Source of the DNA: Beduinella massiliensis
Lineage (GTDB): Bacteria > Bacillota > Clostridia > Christensenellales > Aristaeellaceae
Reading direction: 5' to 3'
DNA length: 64,000 nt
Assembly: GCF_900199405.1 (NCBI RefSeq)
Contig: NZ_LT963430.1
Location: forward strand, 3,855,894 to 3,919,893
Shown: one piece after another, positions 24,828-33,550 of the stretch
Layout of the letters: the number at the start of each line of letters is the position of its first letter
Position numbering within the stretch: the stretch's first letter is position 1
Program-made: the position numbers and the translations under genes
Notes under the pieces: generated by a model
Database searches by the model: none
The model's input: the letters and a program-made list of their open reading frames with translations, nothing else
Told to the model about the DNA's origin: nothing

Positions 24828-25724
24828 ATGAAGGCATCCAGCGCGCCCCATGCGGTCAGAAGACAGCGGCTGTCCGCGCACCAGCTTTCCCCTTACCTGT
24901 TCGTCGCGCCCGCCGTGCTCTACATCTGCGCAGTCACGCTGATTCCTGTCCTGATGGCGCTGCCCATCAGCTTCACGAATTGGTCGGCGCTGAGCCCCAA
25001 AAAGACCTTCGTGGGGGTGGACAACTACGTCAAGCTCTTCAACGACAAGTACTTCTGGTCCTCCAGCCTCACGATGGCCAAATTTTTCATTTACGTGCCG
25101 CTCGTCATGGCCGTCGGCCTCGGCGCCGCAATGCTGCTGAATACCCGGATACGCGGACTTAAGTTCTTCCGCGTGGTCTTTTATTCGCCCGTGGTGACCT
25201 CCACCGTCGCGGCCGCCATTCTGTTCGACTGGTTTTATCAGCCCACCTTCGGCCTGTTCAACGCCATCCTGAACGCGGTCGGCCTGCCCGGCATCGGCTG
25301 GATATCCAACGCCTCCACTGCGGTCATGTCCGTCATTCTCTTCAAAATCTGGAAGGGCTTCGGCGCGGCGATGCTCATCTACCTCGCCGGCCTGCAGGAC
25401 ATCAGCGGCGAAATCAAGGAGGCCGCGTCCATCGACGGCGCAAACGGCTGGCAGACGTTCCGCCACATCACGTTCCCCATGCTCAAGCCCGCGCACACCT
25501 ACCTGCTGCTCACAAACGTCATCGGCGTGTTCATGATCTTCCAGGAAACCTACATGCTGGAAGGTCCGCTCAACAGCACGCAGACGATCGTAAACTATAT
25601 ATACGAAAAGGGCTTTCAGAGCTTCAAGATGGGCTACGCCTGCGCGATGTCCTTCGTGCTGTTCCTGATCGTCATGGTCATCACCGTCATCCAGTACAAG
25701 GTCACCAAGATGGACGTCATGTAA
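24828..25724 (+). CDS. Sugar ABC transporter permease, MalF/UgpA type
   Basis: Membrane permease of 298 aa with six predicted segments, starting at an ATG with AAGGAGG upstream. LFVAPAVLYICAVTLIPVLM is the first segment and the EAA loop is KEAASIDGANGWQTFRHITF. It pairs with the MalG-type protein 18 bp downstream. No ATPase gene is in this operon. Confidence 0.93.
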   Translation: MKASSAPHAVRRQRLSAHQLSPYLFVAPAVLYICAVTLIPVLMALPISFTNWSALSPKKTFVGVDNYVKLFNDKYFWSSSLTMAKFFIYVPLVMAVGLGAAMLLNTRIRGLKFFRVVFYSPVVTSTVAAAILFDWFYQPTFGLFNAILNAVGLPGIGWISNASTAVMSVILFKIWKGFGAAMLIYLAGLQDISGEIKEAASIDGANGWQTFRHITFPMLKPAHTYLLLTNVIGVFMIFQETYMLEGPLNSTQTIVNYIYEKGFQSFKMGYACAMSFVLFLIVMVITVIQYKVTKMDVM

Positions 25725-25742
25725 GCGAGGAGGGTACAGCTC

Positions 25743-26585
25743 ATGCAAAATACCGCCAGCATCAGGACCCGCACGGCGATGAAGAGGACGGGCCTTTACG
25801 CCGCCATGATCGCCATCACGGTCGTCGTCGCCTTTCCCTTTTTATGGATGATCCTCTCCGCCTTCAAGGAGCCTGCGGAGTTTTACCAGCTCAAGCCCAC
25901 GCTCCTTCCCAAGTCCTGGCGCATCGAAAACTTTACCGAGCTTTTTCAAAAGTGGAATTTCAGCGCCTACTACGCCAACAGCCTGATCGTCACCGCCGTA
26001 CAGGTGGTTTCTAACGTCGTCATCGTGCTCTTCGCGGGCTATGGCTTCGCCAAGTTCGATTTCAAGGGCAAAAATGCGCTGTTCATGCTGATTCTCTCCT
26101 CTACGATGATTCCCTGGGTGGCGACGATCATTCCGCTCTTCATCATGGCCTCCTCTCTGGGCCTGGTCGATACATTTGCAGGGCTCATGATTCCCGGCAT
26201 GTGCGACGCGTTCAGCATCTTCCTTGCGCGCAATTTCATGACGAGCATCCCCACGCCGCTGCTCGAGGCGGCGCGCATCGACGGCGCGGGCGAGACGAAG
26301 ACGTTCTTCCGCGTCGTGCTGCCCAACGTCAAGCCGCTCATCGCCGTCATCGCCATTCAGAAAATGATCGGGAGCTGGAACGCTTTCCAGTGGCCGCTGC
26401 TCGTCGTCAACAGCGACAGATTGCGCACCCTGCCCATCGCCATCGCCAAGCTTTCCAGCCAGTACTACGATTCGTATAACCTCAAGCTGGCCGCGGCGAC
26501 CGTCGCCATCATTCCCGTGATGGCGCTCTACATCGCCTTCCAGCGCTACTTTGTAGAGGGCATCTCCCTCTCCGGCATCAAGTGA
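25743..26585 (+). CDS. Sugar ABC transporter permease, MalG/UgpE type
   Basis: Second permease, 280 aa. AMIAITVVVAFPFLWMILSA is segment 1, the EAA loop is LEAARIDGAGETKTFF and the C-terminus FVEGISLSGIK is typical of MalG/AraQ proteins. GAGGAGGGT precedes the ATG. Its stop codon lies inside the ribosome-site region of the PHP gene, so the catabolic genes are on the same transcript. Confidence 0.93.
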   Translation: MQNTASIRTRTAMKRTGLYAAMIAITVVVAFPFLWMILSAFKEPAEFYQLKPTLLPKSWRIENFTELFQKWNFSAYYANSLIVTAVQVVSNVVIVLFAGYGFAKFDFKGKNALFMLILSSTMIPWVATIIPLFIMASSLGLVDTFAGLMIPGMCDAFSIFLARNFMTSIPTPLLEAARIDGAGETKTFFRVVLPNVKPLIAVIAIQKMIGSWNAFQWPLLVVNSDRLRTLPIAIAKLSSQYYDSYNLKLAAATVAIIPVMALYIAFQRYFVEGISLSGIK

Positions 26586-26599
26586 GGAGGCCCTTACCC

Positions 26600-27409
26600 G
26601 TGATCGACTATCATGTGCATACCTCGTTTTCCGACGGCGAGGAATCCGTCGAAAACGTCGTGCGCCTTGCCGCCTTTCGCGGCATCACCAGCCTCGCCAT
26701 CACCGATCACTTCGACCCGTTCGATCCCGGCGCCTCCCTCAAAAACGTGACGCATACGGCGGATGCGCTCGCCCTGCACTTTGAGCGCATCCGCCGCGCG
26801 GGAGCCCGCGAAGGGGTTGAGGTCTTCTGCGGCATCGAAACCTGCACCGGCCCGGACGGACGCCTTCGCCTGCCGGAGGGCGTTCGAGAACTGTGCGACC
26901 TGATCATCACCAGCCCGCACTACGTCGCCTATGACGGCGAGCTGCGGCGCGGCGATTACTTTGCAGACGGCTATTGGGAGGCGTATAAGCGCCTCCTGCT
27001 CGCCCAGGCGCGTGGCGAGGGCGACGTGCTCGGCCATCCCGAGGGCTATCTGCCTATCGGCCCCATGCTGGGCAAGGGCACTACCTACGAAGGCCGCAAG
27101 CGCATCTGCGCGGACATCTGCGCGCGTTATCTCGACGCGGCGTTCGTCGCGCAGCTGGCGGACGCACTCGCCCAAAGCGGCAAGTCCTGCGAGCTGCACG
27201 GCGCGACGGGCACCCCGCGCGAGAGCACCGTGCGCGCGCTCGCAGCGCGCGGCGTCCGCTTTTCCCCCGGCAGCGACGCGCACGCCATGAACCTGCTGGG
27301 ACAAAACGACCGCGCCATGGCGCTCGCGGCGCGCCTGAGCCTGCGGCTTTACAGGCCCCGCCGACGTGATTTTGGGGCTTCCTCATCGACCGACAAAGGA
27401 GACTGCTGA
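26600..27409 (+). CDS. PHP-domain phosphoesterase, histidinol-phosphatase-like
   Basis: Cytosolic metal-dependent phosphoesterase of about 269 aa. I chose the GTG at 26600 (MIDYHVHTSFSDG) because GAGGAGG (26584-26590) lies 9 bases upstream; a GTG at 26582 would overlap that site. Metal-ligand motifs in order are YHVHTSFSDG, ITDHFD, GIETCTG, TSPHY, GHPEGYL and SDAHAM. Lying between an importer and two dehydrogenases, it is more likely to dephosphorylate a sugar or polyol phosphate than to act in histidine synthesis. The last about 20 residues are poor in family features. Confidence 0.82.
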   Translation: MIDYHVHTSFSDGEESVENVVRLAAFRGITSLAITDHFDPFDPGASLKNVTHTADALALHFERIRRAGAREGVEVFCGIETCTGPDGRLRLPEGVRELCDLIITSPHYVAYDGELRRGDYFADGYWEAYKRLLLAQARGEGDVLGHPEGYLPIGPMLGKGTTYEGRKRICADICARYLDAAFVAQLADALAQSGKSCELHGATGTPRESTVRALAARGVRFSPGSDAHAMNLLGQNDRAMALAARLSLRLYRPRRRDFGASSSTDKGDC

Positions 27410-27410
27410 T

Positions 27411-28400
27411 ATGGTACGCATCGCCCTGATCGGCTGCGGCACGATGGGCCGCACCCATTCAAACGGATATCTTTCCATCGAAAACGCAAGGCCCGTCGCA
27501 TTCTGCGACCTCTTTGCCGAAAAGGCACAGCCGCTTGCCGACGCGCACGGCGCGAAGGTCTACACCGATTTTGACACCATGCTGCGGGAGGCCGAATTCG
27601 ACGTGCTGGACGTGTGCCTGCCGACCTACATGCACCACGACTACGCCGTCGCAGGCATGCGCGCGGGCAAGCACGTTTTCTGCGAAAAGCCCGTCGCGCG
27701 CACCGCAGAGGAGGCGGAGGACATGATCGCCGTCGCGCGCGAATGCGGCGTCAAGTTTTCCGTGGGCCATGTGCTGCGCTTCTTTCCCAACTATGTGGAC
27801 GCCGCGTCCCTGTGCGCGAGCGGCCGTCTGGGCACGCCGCGGCTCATCCGCACGATGCGCAACCAGGCCTTTCCTGCCTGGAGCTGGGAGGGCTGGTATC
27901 AGGATTACGAAAAGAGCGGCGGCCCCATTCTCGACCTGGTGATTCACGACCTGGACTGGATCATGCATTCCTTTGGCGACGTCCAGCGCGTATATGCGCT
28001 GAGCCTGGGCGGCACTGTGCCGGGGCAGGAGCACTGCATGCTCGTCCTCCGGCTGCAAAACGGCGCGATATGCCATGTCGAGGGAAGCTGGGCGCTGCCC
28101 AAGGGCTCCGCATTCCATACCGCGTTTGAAATCGTGGGCACGAAGGCCCAGCTCGAATACGACAGCATTCAGGACGCGCCCATCACCCTGGAAACCGCCG
28201 AGGGCGGCGCGCACCAAACCGACTACCTGTCCCCCGTGCTGGGGCCGATGGAGCCCTATACGCTGGAGCTGCAAAAGTTCATCGATTGCGTGGATCATGG
28301 CACCGCTCCGGCCGTCACGGGCGAGGAAGCGCTGAAGGTGCTGCGCGTCGCTCTAGCGGCGCTGGAGTCGTCCCAAGCCGGCAAGCCGGTCACGCTGTAA
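27411..28400 (+). CDS. Gfo/Idh/MocA-family NAD(P) oxidoreductase (first copy)
   Basis: Cytosolic dehydrogenase of 329 aa; the ATG at 27411 follows AAAGGAG and lies 1 bp after the PHP stop. The Rossmann motif VRIALIGCGTMGRTH is at the N-terminus, and CEKPVA near residue 99 supplies the catalytic EKP lysine. The C-terminal half is the alpha/beta substrate domain (GGPILDLVIHDLDWI). Family members oxidise inositols, glucose or other sugars and polyols. Confidence 0.9.
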   Translation: MVRIALIGCGTMGRTHSNGYLSIENARPVAFCDLFAEKAQPLADAHGAKVYTDFDTMLREAEFDVLDVCLPTYMHHDYAVAGMRAGKHVFCEKPVARTAEEAEDMIAVARECGVKFSVGHVLRFFPNYVDAASLCASGRLGTPRLIRTMRNQAFPAWSWEGWYQDYEKSGGPILDLVIHDLDWIMHSFGDVQRVYALSLGGTVPGQEHCMLVLRLQNGAICHVEGSWALPKGSAFHTAFEIVGTKAQLEYDSIQDAPITLETAEGGAHQTDYLSPVLGPMEPYTLELQKFIDCVDHGTAPAVTGEEALKVLRVALAALESSQAGKPVTL

Positions 28401-28413
28401 GGGGGATTACGAT

Positions 28414-29418
28414 ATGAAGAACATCAAAATTGGCGTCATCAGCTTCGAGCACATGCACGCCGTCAGCTATACGACGAACCTCCTGAAGCTACCCGGCACG
28501 CAGCTCGTCGGCATCGCGGACGCGGACGAATACCGCGGCACGCAGATGGCCGCGCGCTTTGGCACCCGCTACTATCAGGATTATCACGAGCTGCTCTCGC
28601 AGGATATCGACGGGGTGATGATCTGCACCAACAACCGCATGCACTGCGAGGTCACGGTGGATGCCGCCAGGGCGGGCAAGCACATCCTCGTGGAAAAGCC
28701 CTTCGCGGTCGATCCCGCCAGCGCAGAGCGCATGCTGCGGGCCGCGCACGACAACGATGTGCGCATCATGAACGCCTTCCCCGTCCGCTTTAACCCAAAC
28801 GTAAAGCAGGCCAAGCAGATCGTCGATTCCGGAAAGATCGGCCGCATCGTCAGCATCACGGGCATCAATCACGGCAAAATACCCTGCGGCTGGTTCATCG
28901 ACCCTGCGCTCTCCGGCGGCGGCGGCGTGATGGATCACACCGTACACCTGGCCGACCTGATGCGCTACTTCACGGGCAGCGAATTCAAAAACATCTACTG
29001 CGAAAGCGGAGACCTCATCCATAACCGCCACATAGACGACTGCGGCATCGTCGCCGCGCAGATGGAATCCGGCGCGATCGCCACCATCGATTGCAGCTGG
29101 GCGCACCACAAAAACTATCCCATCTGGCCGCAGGTGGATATGGAGATCATCGGCACGAAGGGTTCGCTGAACCTCAAGGCGTTTGCGCAGGTCAATCACC
29201 TGATCGATCCGGAGGGCGACCTCCTGGAGGACATCGTCTGGAACGAGGACGGCGACGCGGGCCTCGTTCGCGAGTTCGTGGACGTATGCCGCACGGGCAG
29301 GGAGCCGAACGCCTCCGGCGCGGACGGCGCGCGCGCGTTGGAGGTGGCCGTCGCCGCCTACGAGTCCACGCGGACGCATGCGCGCGTGGACGTGCAGCAC
29401 ATACAGACGGCGTTTTAA
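28414..29418 (+). CDS. Gfo/Idh/MocA-family NAD(P) oxidoreductase (second copy)
   Basis: Dehydrogenase of 334 aa, only distantly similar to its neighbour. The N-terminus (IKIGVISFEHMHAVSY) replaces the usual GxGxxG with a G-x-I-S-F-E-H form, so cofactor binding may differ. VEKPFAVDP gives the EKP motif, and GGGGVMDHTVHLADLMRYF marks the substrate domain. It has its own GGGGG ribosome site 13 bp after the first dehydrogenase and ends the operon. Confidence 0.88.
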   Translation: MKNIKIGVISFEHMHAVSYTTNLLKLPGTQLVGIADADEYRGTQMAARFGTRYYQDYHELLSQDIDGVMICTNNRMHCEVTVDAARAGKHILVEKPFAVDPASAERMLRAAHDNDVRIMNAFPVRFNPNVKQAKQIVDSGKIGRIVSITGINHGKIPCGWFIDPALSGGGGVMDHTVHLADLMRYFTGSEFKNIYCESGDLIHNRHIDDCGIVAAQMESGAIATIDCSWAHHKNYPIWPQVDMEIIGTKGSLNLKAFAQVNHLIDPEGDLLEDIVWNEDGDAGLVREFVDVCRTGREPNASGADGARALEVAVAAYESTRTHARVDVQHIQTAF

Positions 29419-29518
29419 CCCTGTCTCTTCCCCTCCTGCGCAGGAAGCAGACGAAGAGCCGTGAAGCCGCTGCTGCCGAAAAGCGGCCGCTGAATGGGCG
29501 CAGAATCAAAAAATAAAT

Positions 29519-29566
29519 GCGAGGTTTGAAGCCCGAAAGGATTTTCAAATCTCGCGTTTTACTTTA
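29519..29566 (+). terminator. Terminator of the phosphodiesterase/importer/dehydrogenase operon
   Basis: GCGAGGTTTGAA (29519-29530) and TTCAAATCTCGC (29544-29555) form a 12-bp stem followed by GTTTTACTTT. The rest of 29419-29708 shows no gene. Confidence 0.8.
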
Positions 29567-29708
29567 CGCTTATTGTGACAGGCAAAAAACAGGAGGCACC
29601 CGCTCGCAAAATCCCAAAATTGGTTGCAGGGGAAGAAACGTACCCGTTCAGCCGTTTGGATGGAGGGTAATTCCTGTTTATGCCTTGATACGATGGGGAG
29701 GAATTTGG

Positions 29709-31382
29709 ATGGTCAGGAAATGGAGCGCGCGGCTTGGTCTTATCCTTTGCCTGCTGATCGCCTCTGTCTGCCCCGCGCAGGGCGAAGACGCGCCCGGAGA
29801 AATCGCCCTGCGATTTCAGGCGGCCTTGAAGGCGAACGACCGGGCGCTGGCCGCAGCGCTCTGCCTCGACGGCGAGGCGCTGGCCAACTGGGCGCCGCCT
29901 GATCACATGCGCTTCGCGGTCTACCCTTCCATCGAGGACGCCGCGCTCGCCAGCGTGGAGCGATCGGACGCGTGCGCCGTCGTTACGCTTTCGCTGACGG
30001 CTTTAGACCTCACGCAGGAGGAAGCCTTTGTGAACAAGACAGAAGGGCTGGAAAACCTCTATCAGCCGGATTCGGCGGAAGAAATCGCGCTGCGCTTAAA
30101 TGCCATGCAGCAGGAGCTGGAGCATACCCGCAGGGCTTTCAGCATCCCTTATGTCCTCCGGCCTGTCGGGGATACCTGGAAGGTCGACCTCGCAGCGACG
30201 CTGTCGCGTTGGCCCTACGAGCCCGCCCCGGATGTCTCTGTAGCCTCCTATGGCATTTTGGAATACGACAGCGCGCTCTTGAGTTACTTTATCGACGAGG
30301 CCCTATTGGCCGGCTCGCTCGAATGCCCGAAAGATGTCGATTGGGTGCAATGGCGCGCCTCGCTCACGGCGGACGAGGTCTTCGGTGCGCTGGGAGAGCC
30401 CGTCTACAACGTCTGGCTTCGGCTCACCGCGGATACACCCGCCGAGGAGCTGACCGACTTTTGTTTGGCGGGCGGCGCCTGTCGAACCGCGCCGGAGAGA
30501 TACTTTGATTACGTCGATCCGCCGGACATCCTGGCTCGCCATTGGGTCGGCCTAGGCGGCAGGGAAAACGCGGTGTTGCTGGCCGCGCTGCCCCTTGAGG
30601 GGAAGGGAGATCTGTGCGGCTATACGCTGAGCTGCCGGCGGCGCCTGAACAGCGGTTTGCCTTTTTATCGGGAAGAAACGCTTGTTTTGCCGTTGGAGGG
30701 CGTACCCTATGCAGAGGCAGTGCCGGCGGGCAGCGTACGCTTCACGTTCGACCGTTTTTTCCGCCTGCAGGAGGGCCTCTACACGCAGCGGTGGGGGCAG
30801 ACCGTACCTGTCGAAACCCTGGGACAGCTCATGGTTGACGAGTTCGACGACGGCGGCGAGCCAGTATGGCTGCGCCTGCCCGAGGACATAGCCGGTCTAT
30901 CCGTCACGAACGACCGCTACGCACTCTACCGCCTCCAGGGCACGCTCGCGAAGGCGTCCGGTGATTTCGGCGTCTACGACGTCACCTTCACGACGCAGAC
31001 GGAGGGCGCGTTCGTCAAAGCCTTTGAACGCTGCGGCACCTGCGACGCCATCGACGTCTTCGATCTGCCGGGCACGCACAGCGGCCGGCAGGAGCTGCTG
31101 CAGATTCCCGTCGACCTCACCGTCCTTCTGCCCATCGAGGGGCGCACCGAAGACGAACTGGAGGATGCGCTGCGCAATCTCGACATCACCGCCTCGTTTT
31201 CGGGCGAAAAAATCGACTATTGCTACGAGCAGCACGGCACGACCACCCGTATCGGACCGCGCAGCAGCATCGCGGCTGATCTATCCTCTCTTTCGCGCTG
31301 GGATGGGGACTACACGGGCCTTCTGCAAACGCGCGAGGCCGACAGGGTGCCGCCCCTGGACGCCGTTCAGAATCCGATCTGA
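29709..31382 (+). CDS. Secreted protein of unknown function, 557 aa
   Basis: The ATG at 29709 follows GGGGAGGAA. MVRKWSARLGLILCLLIAS...GEDAPG is a signal peptide; no lipobox is evident, although a cysteine occurs within the hydrophobic stretch. EIALRFQAALKANDRALAAALCLDG near the mature N-terminus resembles the opening helix of NTF2-like or DUF4878 domains, but the remainder is not recognised. There is one further weak repeat of acidic, beta-rich segments and several Cys. No obvious partner: it lies between two terminators. It was left without a function because no motif supports one. Confidence 0.7.
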   Translation: MVRKWSARLGLILCLLIASVCPAQGEDAPGEIALRFQAALKANDRALAAALCLDGEALANWAPPDHMRFAVYPSIEDAALASVERSDACAVVTLSLTALDLTQEEAFVNKTEGLENLYQPDSAEEIALRLNAMQQELEHTRRAFSIPYVLRPVGDTWKVDLAATLSRWPYEPAPDVSVASYGILEYDSALLSYFIDEALLAGSLECPKDVDWVQWRASLTADEVFGALGEPVYNVWLRLTADTPAEELTDFCLAGGACRTAPERYFDYVDPPDILARHWVGLGGRENAVLLAALPLEGKGDLCGYTLSCRRRLNSGLPFYREETLVLPLEGVPYAEAVPAGSVRFTFDRFFRLQEGLYTQRWGQTVPVETLGQLMVDEFDDGGEPVWLRLPEDIAGLSVTNDRYALYRLQGTLAKASGDFGVYDVTFTTQTEGAFVKAFERCGTCDAIDVFDLPGTHSGRQELLQIPVDLTVLLPIEGRTEDELEDALRNLDITASFSGEKIDYCYEQHGTTTRIGPRSSIAADLSSLSRWDGDYTGLLQTREADRVPPLDAVQNPI

Positions 31383-31437
31383 CGCGGGAGCCGCGCCTTT
31401 CTGAATCTTTATTGATCCATGCAGCCTGGTATATTAA

Positions 31438-31483
31438 CGGGGCATTCGCACCTTCCCACATGCGAATGCCCCGTTCTTCTTTA
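31438..31483. terminator. Bidirectional terminator between convergent genes
   Basis: 13-bp stem CGGGGCATTCGCA (31438-31450) with TGCGAATGCCCCG (31461-31473), followed by TTCTTCTTT on the plus strand. Confidence 0.8.
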
Positions 31484-32614
31484 CACCTCCGGCGCCCAGA
31501 TGAGGTCCATGCCAAAGCCCGGACGGTCCGGCAGCGTCATGATGCCGTTATGCAGTTCATACCCGCCGTAATCCACGCCCTCGGACTCGCCAAGCACCGC
31601 CTCGATACAGGGGATGTGATGAGGATACGCGGCGGCCAGGTGCGCGCAGTAGTGCGTCTTGACCACGTTGCCCCAAGCGTGCGGCGAGGCGAGGTAGCCC
31701 TTCTCCTCGATCTCCTTCATCAGCTTCCGCCAGGCCGTAAATCCGTAGCCGCACACGTCCGGCTGCCACACGTCGAGCAGGCCTTTAGCGGCGAGATCGT
31801 GCAGCAGGTCGATGTCCGTCATGGATTCGCCGTCCGCGATCAGCGTGCGCGGACGATGGACGTCGAGGTACTCGCGCAAGGCGCGGTTGGCCTTTTCCTC
31901 CTCGCGGAAGGGCTCTTCGAACCAGACGAGCGGCGCGTCCCCGATTCCCTCCAGAAAGGCGATGGCGTCCTCGACGCTGTAGCCGTCGTTGGCGTCCACC
32001 ATCAGGCCCGCGTCCGGGAACGCCTCGTGGATGCGCCGCACGACCTCGATGTCGCGCGCGAGCCCCGCGTCATGCTCCATCCAGATGCTGCCGCGGCCGA
32101 TCTTGATCTTGAGCGTGCGATGGCCCAGCGCGTAGTCGTACGCGCAATCGGCCAGAACCTGCTCCACCCCCTGCGGACGATCCTCGGGGATGATGTCGTT
32201 CATGTAGATCGCGCCGTCGTAGACGCGAATCTTCGGGCTGGCGCTCTCGGAAATCATGCGGCTGACCGGCAATCCGAGGATCATGCCCGCCAGGTCGTGC
32301 AGCGGAATGTCCAGCGCCTTGAGCGTATCATCCAGAATACCCGTGCCGGCGGAAAAAATATCCGTCAGGCACTTTCCCGTTATGCGCTCCGCCGTTGCCC
32401 TCGCATCCTGAAGGCTGTCGCTCAGCTCGCCCCAGCCGCAGGCGCCCTGATCAGTGCAGACCTTGGCGACCGTCACCTCGCCGCCAAAGCCGTGGTAGCT
32501 CAGCCGCGCGTTCTTGCCGTGCAGGCGCGGGTAGCGCGCGCGGAAGCGATAGAAGGACACCTTGTCGATCTTGTGCTGCGAGAGGACCTTGTCGAAGTTT
32601 TCTTCCCTGTTCAT
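31481..32614 (-). CDS. Enolase-superfamily sugar-acid dehydratase/racemase (mandelate racemase group)
   Basis: Cytosolic Mg-dependent enzyme of 377 aa. The ATG at 32614 (MNREENF) is preceded by GAGGAGG; a further in-frame start at 32629 overlaps it. A K-x-K pair, K169 and K171 in LKIKIG, and metal ligands D207 (VDANDGY), E233 or E234 (WFEEPF) and E263 (DGES) are in the usual order, with H312 in SPHAWG as the second base. This composition fits the mandelate racemase/muconate lactonizing group, often sugar-acid dehydratases. It is the last gene of the importer operon, so its substrate is probably the imported sugar acid or a derivative. Confidence 0.87.
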   Translation of the reverse strand: MNREENFDKVLSQHKIDKVSFYRFRARYPRLHGKNARLSYHGFGGEVTVAKVCTDQGACGWGELSDSLQDARATAERITGKCLTDIFSAGTGILDDTLKALDIPLHDLAGMILGLPVSRMISESASPKIRVYDGAIYMNDIIPEDRPQGVEQVLADCAYDYALGHRTLKIKIGRGSIWMEHDAGLARDIEVVRRIHEAFPDAGLMVDANDGYSVEDAIAFLEGIGDAPLVWFEEPFREEEKANRALREYLDVHRPRTLIADGESMTDIDLLHDLAAKGLLDVWQPDVCGYGFTAWRKLMKEIEEKGYLASPHAWGNVVKTHYCAHLAAAYPHHIPCIEAVLGESEGVDYGGYELHNGIMTLPDRPGFGMDLIWAPEV

Positions 32615-32648
32615 GGTTTTCCTCCTCATTTGTCTGTTTACCGGGGGA

Positions 32649-33536
32649 TCAGCCCTTGAGCGCGCCGATCATGACGCCCTTGACGAAGAACTTCTGCACG
32701 AAGGGATACGCGATCATCATGGGGATGCAGCTGACGACGATGACGGAGTACTTGATCGTAACGCCCAGCTTCGAGCTCTCCGCGTAGGAGCCGTCGCCCG
32801 CATTGACCTGGTTGGCGAGCAGGATGTTGCGCAGCACCAGCTGCAGGCTCTGCTTGCTGCTGGAACGCAGGTAGATCAGCGCGTCAAAGTAGTTGTTCCA
32901 GTGGCCTACGGCGTAGTAGAGGCCGACGACCGCGATGATGGGCATCGAGAGCGGCAGCACGATGCGCAGCAGGTAGCGCGTGTAGTTGCATCCGTCGAGC
33001 ACCGCCGCCTCGTGCAGCGTCTCGGGGATGGAGCTTTGAAAGTACGTGCGCATGATGATCATGTTCGTCGTCACGATCGCGTTGGGCAATATCAGCCCCC
33101 ACAGGGTATCGACCATTTTCAGATCGCTCACCAGCAGGTAGGTCGGAATCAGTCCGCCCTGCACGTACATCGTCAGCACCACGAACAGCGTCAGGATATT
33201 GCGCCCCGGCAGCTCCCTGCGCGAGAGGGGATAGGCGATCAGCGTCGTCAGCAGCATGTTGATGAGGGTTCCGACGACCAGGTAAATCGAGCTGTTTTTA
33301 AAGCCCAGCAGGATGTCCTTGTTCTCCATCAGCATCTCATAGCCCTTCAAATTGAGCTCCACCGGCAGCAGGTAAACCCTGCCCAGGGAGATCGCGTCCG
33401 AAGAGCTGAACGAGGCGCTGACCACGTAGATCAGCGGATAGATTTCGATGACCAGGATTATCAGCGAAACCGCGAGCAGAATGCCCAGAAAGATGCGGTC
33501 GCGCTTTGTCTCCCGGATGACCGTGGATTTTTTCAC
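32649..33536 (-). CDS. Carbohydrate ABC transporter permease, LplC type
   Basis: Permease of 295 aa. GTG at 33536 (VKKSTVIRETKRD) is chosen because GAGGAGG lies upstream; a longer frame to 33620 would overlap the LplB gene. IEIYPLIYVVSASFSS opens the membrane part, the EAA loop is HEAAVLDGCNYTRYLLR, and it ends FVKGVMIGALKG, closely resembling the LplC protein at 1531-2445 in layout. It is 14 bp after the LplB-type gene. Confidence 0.92.
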   Translation of the reverse strand: MKKSTVIRETKRDRIFLGILLAVSLIILVIEIYPLIYVVSASFSSSDAISLGRVYLLPVELNLKGYEMLMENKDILLGFKNSSIYLVVGTLINMLLTTLIAYPLSRRELPGRNILTLFVVLTMYVQGGLIPTYLLVSDLKMVDTLWGLILPNAIVTTNMIIMRTYFQSSIPETLHEAAVLDGCNYTRYLLRIVLPLSMPIIAVVGLYYAVGHWNNYFDALIYLRSSSKQSLQLVLRNILLANQVNAGDGSYAESSKLGVTIKYSVIVVSCIPMMIAYPFVQKFFVKGVMIGALKG

Positions 33537-33550
33537 GATGCCGCCTCCTC

